This document shows, piece after piece, positions 1-4,787 of a DNA stretch of 6,470 nucleotides. This DNA comes from Scatomorpha merdavium (GTDB lineage: Bacteria; Bacillota; Clostridia; Oscillospirales; Oscillospiraceae): positions 1 through 6,470 of the forward strand of contig DVIJ01000126.1 in the NCBI GenBank assembly GCA_018711415.1, read 5' to 3'. The notes beneath the pieces were generated by a model. That model saw only the letters and a program-made list of their open reading frames with translations. It had not been told where the DNA came from and did no database searches. The first letter of the stretch is position 1. Each line of letters begins with the position of its first letter. A program made the translations under genes and the position numbers.

Positions 1-11
1 TATCAAGTATT

Positions 12-40
12 ATTTGTTATTATTGGCCCTTATAACAAAT
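12..40. repeat. AT-rich inverted repeat (ATTTGTTAT / ATAACAAAT)
   Basis: A perfect 9-bp inverted repeat, ATTTGTTAT at 12-20 and ATAACAAAT at 32-40, is separated by 11 nt. There is no GC-rich stem and no following T-run, so it does not look like a terminator. The arm spacing of about two helical turns centre to centre suits a protein-binding site. The arm ATAACAAAT recurs at 6222-6230 in front of the DeoR-type gene, and the shorter word TTGTTAT occurs at 188-194 across the -10 region of the regulator promoter. Binding by any regulator is inference; AT-rich intergenic DNA produces such matches by chance fairly often. Confidence 0.4.
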
Positions 41-72
41 TATTGTATTATTGCGCAAAACGTCCTCTTCGA

Positions 73-106
73 AATTGTGAAAATTATATGCTGAAATATA
101 ATTTCA
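73..106. promoter_or_regulatory. candidate operator upstream of the RpiR-family regulator
   Basis: The core is the palindrome TGAAAT-ATA-ATTTCA at 92-106 (6-bp arms, 3-nt centre). It overlaps a second symmetric pairing, AAATTATAT (81-89) with ATATAATTT (96-104). The word AATTGTGAAA at 73-82 precedes it. Both AATTGTGAAA and CTGAAATA (91-98) reappear in the gap before the racemase gene (1213-1222 and 1184-1191). RpiR-family proteins bind as dimers to palindromes and often regulate their own gene, so this is a reasonable operator candidate about 65-120 nt upstream of the promoter -10. No binding data can be seen from sequence. Confidence 0.4.
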
Positions 107-168
107 AAATGTTTGACGCCGGGTAGAAGGCAAGAACAAGAGAAGGACGGTGCAGCATTTCTTTTTGC

Positions 169-197
169 TTGTGTTTTTTATCAAAACTTGTTATAAT
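169..197 (+). promoter_or_regulatory. SigA/sigma-70-type promoter with extended -10 for the RpiR-family gene
   Basis: A perfect TATAAT lies at 192-197, preceded by TG at 189-190, which makes the extended -10 form TGnTATAAT. A weak -35, TTGTGT at 169-174 (first three bases match consensus), is placed exactly 17 bp upstream. Transcription would start near 204, leaving a leader of roughly 40 nt before the GTG start at 247. The G-rich ribosome binding site is at 228-239. This is the best promoter match on the plus strand of the window. Confidence 0.7.
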
Positions 198-246
198 ATG
201 CACATGTTTAACGAAGAGATAATTTGCGGGGGGAGGCGGTGATGCT

Positions 247-1101
247 GTGGGCAATGACAAAACCCCGGCCATGATACTCAAGATCCAGGCGATGCGTGCC
301 GCCATGAGCAAGTCCGAACTGCTTGTGTGCGACTACATCATACAGCACCCGGACGAGGTGATATATTTGTCGGTCTCGGAGCTGGCGGCCAAGAGCGGTG
401 TGAGCGACGCAACTGTTGTCCGCACCAGCCAGAAGATTGGGAGCCGGTCATACCAGGACCTAAAGATATCCCTGGCGCAGGACATAGTCACGCCGCTCCA
501 GGGCATAAACGAGGAGATAAACGTGAGCGACTCCCCTGCGGCTGTGACGGAGAAGGTGTTTCAGGGGGTCATCCATACACTGAACTTCACCTACCGCATC
601 CAGGACCCTGCCCAGCTGGACAGGGCGGCGGATATACTGTTGAGGGCGGGCCGGATATGCATCTGCGGTCTGGGCAACTCGCACGCCATAGCCGCAGACA
701 TCCAGCACAAGCTCATGAGGCTTGGGCTAAACGCGAACGCCTATTCGGACAACCATCTCCAGGTCATCTGCTCGACCTTCCTGAAGGAGGGCGACGCGCT
801 CTTTGCGGTGAGCCACTCCGGCAGTTCGCGCGACGTGGTCCACGCGGCCGAGATAGCGCTCAGCAACCGCGCGAGCGTCATATCGCTGACGAACGTAGGC
901 CGCTCGCCCCTGGCTGACATATCGACAGTCGCACTGCACACGGCCTCAAACGAGACCAAATACAGGCGCGTTGCCTTGTCCTCGCGCATCGCGCAGATGG
1001 CACTGGTGGACGTGCTTTACACCATGATCGCCCTGAAGAGGCCGGAGACCACCGCAGGTTTTTACAGAATAGAAAAAGAGCTCAGCGAGGCGAAGTATTG
1101 A
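247..1101 (+). CDS. MurR/RpiR-family transcriptional regulator (HTH + SIS domain)
   Basis: A 284-residue protein with the standard two-domain layout and usual length of the RpiR family. Residues about 10-80 form the N-terminal HTH_6 domain: VSELAAKSGVSDATVVR (43-59) is the helix-turn-helix, followed by the family-typical DLKISLAQDI (71-80). Residues about 125-250 form a SIS domain, with the nucleotide-fold start ICICGLGNS (137-145) and the phosphosugar-binding loop SHSGSSRDVV (189-198). SIS domains in this family usually sense a sugar phosphate. The GTG at 247 is chosen because a very G-rich Shine-Dalgarno (GGGGAGG, 230-236) sits 10 nt upstream. ATG 242 is out of frame and ATG 271 has no ribosome site. 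It lies directly upstream of, and in the same direction as, the racemase/dehydrogenase/ETF genes, so it is probably their local regulator as well as its own. The effector is unknown; a glycolytic phosphate linked to lactate use is only an inference. Confidence 0.9.
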   Translation: MGNDKTPAMILKIQAMRAAMSKSELLVCDYIIQHPDEVIYLSVSELAAKSGVSDATVVRTSQKIGSRSYQDLKISLAQDIVTPLQGINEEINVSDSPAAVTEKVFQGVIHTLNFTYRIQDPAQLDRAADILLRAGRICICGLGNSHAIAADIQHKLMRLGLNANAYSDNHLQVICSTFLKEGDALFAVSHSGSSRDVVHAAEIALSNRASVISLTNVGRSPLADISTVALHTASNETKYRRVALSSRIAQMALVDVLYTMIALKRPETTAGFYRIEKELSEAKY

Positions 1102-1122
1102 GCGTTTGCCGTGCGCAGAAAT

Positions 1123-1175
1123 GGCGGAGGAGCCGGATATACCTCCCGGGTTGCCGGCTTGTCCGCCTGGCTTTT
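1123..1175 (+). terminator. long GC-rich stem-loop with short T-run (terminator or attenuator)
   Basis: GGCGGA (1123-1128) pairs with TCCGCC (1162-1167), and AGCCGG (1131-1136) pairs with CCGGCT (1154-1159). Between them lie one G-U pair and one G-G mismatch, giving an almost continuous 14-bp stem. The 17-nt loop could fold further (ACC/GGT at 1141-1143/1149-1151). Only four T residues (1172-1175) follow, four nt after the stem, so it is a weaker terminator than the one at 5820. It starts 22 nt after the regulator stop codon. It could end the regulator transcript, attenuate read-through into the racemase operon, or protect mRNA ends. Those roles cannot be separated from sequence. Confidence 0.5.
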
Positions 1176-1183
1176 GCGCCGGA

Positions 1184-1225
1184 CTGAAATAGATAGTTAA
1201 GTTTTTGGGCTGAATTGTGAAACAA
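1184..1225. promoter_or_regulatory. candidate regulatory region upstream of the racemase operon
   Basis: This AT-rich stretch between the hairpin and the racemase gene contains CTGAAATA (1184-1191) and AATTGTGAAA (1213-1222), both shared exactly with the region upstream of the RpiR-family gene. TTGT-GAA-ACAA (1215-1225) is a small inverted repeat. No convincing -35/-10 pair is visible: TTGCGC at 1174 has only poor -10 partners near 1194-1203. If the upstream hairpin terminates, an unrecognised promoter must lie here; otherwise the operon is read through from the promoter at 169-197. Shared words suggest control by the same regulator. Confidence 0.35.
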
Positions 1226-1234
1226 AAATTTGCG

Positions 1235-1255
1235 CCGCAGCAGTCTGAACTGCGG
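1235..1255 (+). other. small hairpin in the racemase leader
   Basis: CCGCAG (1235-1240) can pair with CTGCGG (1250-1255) around a 9-nt loop. Alternatively GCAGT (1240-1244) can pair with ACTGC (1249-1253) around a 4-nt loop. It ends 17 nt before the racemase Shine-Dalgarno (about 1273) and has no T-run, so it is not a terminator. It may be an mRNA structure in the 5' leader or simply chance pairing in GC-rich DNA. Confidence 0.3.
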
Positions 1256-1279
1256 ACCGCGTAAAAGCTGGTAGGTGAG

Positions 1280-2533
1280 ATGTTGAGGATACCATATGGG
1301 AAGTCGTATTTGGAATGTGAGATCAAGGGGGCGGAGGTACTGCGCTCTGGCGTAGACGGACTGAAGCCGGAAGGGAGTGGTCCGGACATCGTGAGGAGGG
1401 CGATGGAGTCTCCCATAGGCAGCCCGCGGCTGCGTGAGCTGGCGCGCGGAAAGAATAGCTGCGTACTCATCATATCGGACCACACGCGCCCGGTACCCAG
1501 CCGGGACATCATACCGAACATGCTCAGGGAGCTGCGCGAGGGTTCGCCAGACATTGACCTGACTCTGCTGGTGGCGACGGGTTTTCACCGAGGTACGACT
1601 CAGGAGGAGCTGCGGCACAAACTGGGCGAAGAGCTGGCGGAGAACCTGAAGATCCACGTTCACGACTGCAGGGACAGCGCTCAGAACGTGCAGATTGGCG
1701 TTCTGCCGTCCGGTGCGCCCTGTGTGATAAACCGCCTGGCAGCCGAGACGCAGCTGCTCATAGCGGAGGGCTTCATAGAGCCGCACTTTTTCGCAGGATT
1801 TTCCGGCGGGAGGAAGAGCGTACTGCCGGGCATATGCGATGAGAAAACTGTGCTGGGCAACCACCGCAGCAGCTTTATCGACAGCCCGAGGGCGCGCACG
1901 GGCATCCTTGACGGCAATCCGATACATGAGGACATGCTGGCGGCTGCGAAGATGGCGGGGCTGCGCTACATTGTGAACGTCGTGATAGACGAGGAAAAGA
2001 GGACTGTAGCGGCATTTGCCGGGGACCCGGAGCTTGCCCACAGGCGTGGATGCGAGTTTCTGAGCCATTACTGCGAGGTGAAAGCGAGGCCGGCAGACCT
2101 GGTGATAAGTTCGAACGGCGGCGCGCCGCTGGACCAGAATATCTATCAGTGTGTGAAGGGCCTGACGGCTGCGGAGGCCGCCTGCGCGCCGGGTGCGACT
2201 ATAATCATGTGCGCAGAATGCGGGGACGGACACGGCGGCGGCGGCTTTTACAGGGCGCTGCGGGACTGCGAGAACCCGGCGGAACTGTATGCGCGGCAGC
2301 TAGCCACACCTTGGGACAGAACCGAGCCCGACCAGTGGGAGAGCCAGATACTAGCGAGGATCCTCATGAAGCACAGGGTCATAATGGTTACGCGTCCGGA
2401 GCTGAGTCAGATGGTGCGCGATATGAAGATGCTGTACGCGCAGAACATTGGTGAGGCTCTGGAGCTCGCCGGGGGTACCGGCGGTAAAAGAGTAGCAGTC
2501 ATCCCGAACGGGGTGTCGATAACAGTAAAGTAA
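1280..2533 (+). CDS. larA: LarA-family nickel-pincer 2-hydroxyacid (lactate) racemase
   Basis: A 417-residue protein of the LarA/DUF2088 family, a cytoplasmic enzyme that interconverts D- and L-2-hydroxyacids by hydride transfer to a nickel-pincer nucleotide. The expected active-site landmarks are present: DHTRPVP (67-73), ATGFHR (99-104, catalytic-type His103), HVHD (126-129), EPHFFAGFSGGRKS (167-180) with His169 and Lys179, the latter at the position of the lysine that bears the cofactor, and GNH (193-195) with His195 as the likely nickel ligand. YQCVKG (289-294) supplies the Gln and Lys expected near the substrate. The length is normal. The ATG at 1280 has AGG only 4 nt upstream; TTG 1283 would give better spacing and differs by one residue. 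It is first of four closely packed genes, the next beginning 6 nt after its stop. The accessory genes larB, larC and larE for making the cofactor are not in the window. LarA homologues also act on malate, 2-hydroxyglutarate or aryl-lactates, so lactate is inferred from the neighbours. Confidence 0.88.
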   Translation: MLRIPYGKSYLECEIKGAEVLRSGVDGLKPEGSGPDIVRRAMESPIGSPRLRELARGKNSCVLIISDHTRPVPSRDIIPNMLRELREGSPDIDLTLLVATGFHRGTTQEELRHKLGEELAENLKIHVHDCRDSAQNVQIGVLPSGAPCVINRLAAETQLLIAEGFIEPHFFAGFSGGRKSVLPGICDEKTVLGNHRSSFIDSPRARTGILDGNPIHEDMLAAAKMAGLRYIVNVVIDEEKRTVAAFAGDPELAHRRGCEFLSHYCEVKARPADLVISSNGGAPLDQNIYQCVKGLTAAEAACAPGATIIMCAECGDGHGGGGFYRALRDCENPAELYARQLATPWDRTEPDQWESQILARILMKHRVIMVTRPELSQMVRDMKMLYAQNIGEALELAGGTGGKRVAVIPNGVSITVK

Positions 2534-2539
2534 GGTGAG

Positions 2540-3964
2540 GTGAACGGTTTGGACTTTGCAAAAGTTGAGCAGCCCGTGGCCGAGCGGCTCAGGGCCGTCG
2601 TGGGCGAGAGCCGCTTTATGTACGGCGAGCGGATTAAGCCCGAATTCATGCACGATGAGATGCCGATCTACGGGAAGTTTATGCCAGAGTGCGTGTGCGA
2701 GGCCGTCAGTACCGAGGAGGTCGCGGAGATCATGCGCATCTGCTATGAGCACAACATACCCGTAACGCCCCGCGGCGCAGGCACCGGCCTTGTCGGCGGT
2801 GCAGTACCCATATACGGCGGAGTTGTCCTGAGTACGGCGAAGATGAACAAGATCCTCGGCTACGACATGGACAACATGGTCGCCCACGTCCAGGCGGGCG
2901 TCCTGCTCTGCGACCTCGCGGCCGACGCGCTCAGCCGCGGGCTCATGTACCCGCCCGACCCCGGCGAAAAGACCGCCACCCTCGGCGGCAACGTCGCCAC
3001 CAACGCAGGCGGTATGCGCGCCGTGAAGTACGGCGTCACACGCGACTACGTCCTGGCCATGACAGTCGTTCTCCCGGACGGGCGCATACTCCGGCTCGGC
3101 AAGTCCGTCTGCAAGACCAGCTCGGGCTACAGTCTCCTCCAGCTCATGATAGGCTCCGAGGGTACGCTCGGCATTATCACGGAGCTCAGCCTCAAGCTCG
3201 TTGCCAAGCCGGAGATGGACGTCAGCCTAATCCTCCCCTACGAGAGCCTCGAGACCGGCATCGCCGCTGTGCCGAAGATAAAACGCGCCTGCCTGGAGCC
3301 GCAGTCCATCGAGTTTATGGACTCGGACATCGTGGACCTCTCCTCCGCCTTCTCCGGCAAACGCATTTTCCCGGCTGAACTCAAGGGCCGCAGGGTCGGC
3401 GCCTGCATACTCGTCACGTTCACCGGGGCCTCGGAGGACGAACTCTACTCCAAGATGGAAAAGCTCGACAGCATCGGCCTGGAGAGCGGCGCGATGGACA
3501 CGCTGGTGGTGGACACTCCCAACCTGAAGAAAGAGGTCTGGGCCGCAAGAAGCGCCTTCCTCACGGCCGTGGAGGCACAGAGCAGCCTGCTCGACGAGAT
3601 GGACGTCGTGGTACCTGTGGACAAGATAGCCGAATTCCTGGTGTATGTCCGGGAGGAAGGCGAAAAGTTCGGGCTCGTCATACGCGCCTTCGGCCACGCG
3701 GGAGACGGCAACCTGCACATATACTCCACCAGCGAGGAATACGGCAGGGAGGAGTTCCTGCGCCGGAATGAACAGCTCATGGACCGCTGCTACGAAAAGT
3801 GCCGCGAGATAGGCGGGCAGGTCTCCGGCGAGCACGCGATAGGCCACGCGAAAAAGCGCTATCTGCGCGAATCCGTGGGCGAGACGGCCTATGAGCTCAT
3901 GGATGCGATAAAGCAGGTCTTTGACCCGAAGGGTATTCTGAACCCCGGCAAGGTCTGCCGCTGA
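2540..3964 (+). CDS. glcD: FAD-linked D-lactate/2-hydroxyacid dehydrogenase, LctD/GlcD type
   Basis: About 474 residues, matching the full length of the GlcD/LctD branch of the VAO/PCMH flavoprotein family. The N-terminal FAD domain shows PRGAGTGLVGG (77-87), the pyrophosphate-binding loop, then TLGGNVATNAGGMRAVKYG (147-165) and IGSEGTLGIITE (204-215). The C-terminal FAD-oxidase cap shows FGHAGDGNLHIY (384-395) with the metal-binding histidines, SGEHAIGHAKKRYL (429-442), and the closing FDPKGILNPGKV (461-472). It should oxidise a 2-hydroxyacid such as lactate to the 2-oxoacid and hand electrons to the EtfBA encoded 12 nt downstream, as in the LctBCD complex. No signal peptide or membrane segment is seen, so it is cytoplasmic. 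The start is uncertain: GTG 2540 has AAGG 4 nt upstream, while TTG 2549 has GAGGTG (2537-2542) at better spacing and would give 471 residues. The family motif is usually GEHGIG; here it is GEHAIG. Codon use is more C-ending than in its neighbours. A glycolate or 2-hydroxyglutarate dehydrogenase is a possible alternative. Confidence 0.88.
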   Translation: MNGLDFAKVEQPVAERLRAVVGESRFMYGERIKPEFMHDEMPIYGKFMPECVCEAVSTEEVAEIMRICYEHNIPVTPRGAGTGLVGGAVPIYGGVVLSTAKMNKILGYDMDNMVAHVQAGVLLCDLAADALSRGLMYPPDPGEKTATLGGNVATNAGGMRAVKYGVTRDYVLAMTVVLPDGRILRLGKSVCKTSSGYSLLQLMIGSEGTLGIITELSLKLVAKPEMDVSLILPYESLETGIAAVPKIKRACLEPQSIEFMDSDIVDLSSAFSGKRIFPAELKGRRVGACILVTFTGASEDELYSKMEKLDSIGLESGAMDTLVVDTPNLKKEVWAARSAFLTAVEAQSSLLDEMDVVVPVDKIAEFLVYVREEGEKFGLVIRAFGHAGDGNLHIYSTSEEYGREEFLRRNEQLMDRCYEKCREIGGQVSGEHAIGHAKKRYLRESVGETAYELMDAIKQVFDPKGILNPGKVCR

Positions 3965-3976
3965 GGAGGTGCGGGA

Positions 3977-4777
3977 ATGCTGAGGATATTGTTGTGCGTG
4001 AAGCAGGTCCCGGACGTGGACCTGGTGAAGATGGACCCCGAGACGGGCAGCCTCATCCGCGAGGGGGTCCCGGCGATAATGAACCCGAACGACATGTACG
4101 CGCTGGAGGCGGCGGTCCGCGTGAAGGAGCGCTGGGGCGCGGAGATATGCGCGATAAGCATGGGTCCGCCGGCGGCGGAGTCGGTGCTGCGCGAGTGCCT
4201 GTCGGTGGGGACGGACAGGGCCGTGCTGATAAGCGACGGCCGGTTCCGGGACGCGGACACGCTGGCAACGAGCTATTCGATAGCTGCGGCCGCGGGGATG
4301 TACGGCAAGTTCGACCTCATCCTCTGCGGGCGCGAGACGCTGGACGGGGCGACTGGGCAGATGGGCGCTCAGCTGGCGGAGCGCTTCGACACGAGCCTCA
4401 TAAGCGGCGCGCGGCGGATAGTCGAAATAGACGAGTCCGGCGGCCTGCTCCGGGCGGAACGGGAGGTCGAGGACGGGCTGGAGCTGGTAGAGGCGAAGCT
4501 GCCCTGCCTGCTGAGCCTGGAAAAGACCTATTACCAGCCGCGCATACCGAACTTCCGCGGCAAGAAGGCGGCGCGAGCGGCGGAGGTGAAGGTGCTGACG
4601 GCCTCGGACATAGAGGGGCTGGACGAGACGAGGATAGGCGCGGCGGGCTCTGGGACGATTGTACCGCGGACCTATCCGCCGGAGCGCGGCGAACGCGGCA
4701 CGGTGCTGGACGGCGGGAGCGCGGAAAAGGACGCGGAGCTGCTGGCCGGGCTGCTGGAGCGCGCGGGACTGATATGA
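3977..4777 (+). CDS. etfB: Electron transfer flavoprotein beta subunit (EtfB/LctB type)
   Basis: A 266-residue ETF beta subunit of normal length. Family landmarks in order: CVKQVPD (7-13), MNPND (35-39), ISMGPPAAE (60-68), DADTLATSY (92-100) and CGRETLDGATGQMG (117-130), which lines the nucleotide/flavin site. PRIPNFRGKKAAR (188-200) lies where ETF beta carries its partner-recognition loop. With EtfA it forms a soluble FAD heterodimer that takes electrons from the dehydrogenase encoded just upstream. The DADTLATSY and DG-T-Q-G pattern looks more like the NAD-linked bifurcating/confurcating ETFs than the mitochondrial type, but DGATGQMG differs from the common DGDTAQVG, so bifurcation is not proven. 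The start is clear: ATG 3977 sits 5 nt after a strong GAGGAGGTG (3963-3971) that overlaps the previous gene's stop. Of its 16 isoleucines, 13 are ATA by hand count. Confidence 0.93.
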   Translation: MLRILLCVKQVPDVDLVKMDPETGSLIREGVPAIMNPNDMYALEAAVRVKERWGAEICAISMGPPAAESVLRECLSVGTDRAVLISDGRFRDADTLATSYSIAAAAGMYGKFDLILCGRETLDGATGQMGAQLAERFDTSLISGARRIVEIDESGGLLRAEREVEDGLELVEAKLPCLLSLEKTYYQPRIPNFRGKKAARAAEVKVLTASDIEGLDETRIGAAGSGTIVPRTYPPERGERGTVLDGGSAEKDAELLAGLLERAGLI

Positions 4778-4787
4778 GGTGTGCGGA

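Noticed and set aside
113..141. TTGACG at 113-118 as a second -35 box for the regulator gene.
   Set aside because: No acceptable -10 occurs 16-18 bp downstream (the sequence there is purine-rich AAGAACAAG), whereas TATAAT at 192-197 is perfect.
84..311. A 75-codon minus-strand frame over the regulator promoter.
   Set aside because: It overlaps the strong plus-strand promoter and the start of the RpiR-family gene, and I saw no ribosome site or recognisable motif in it.
1082..2233. A 383-codon open frame on the minus strand opposite larA.
   Set aside because: LarA on the plus strand has all active-site motifs and a ribosome site; the antisense product is Arg/His-rich with no recognisable motif.
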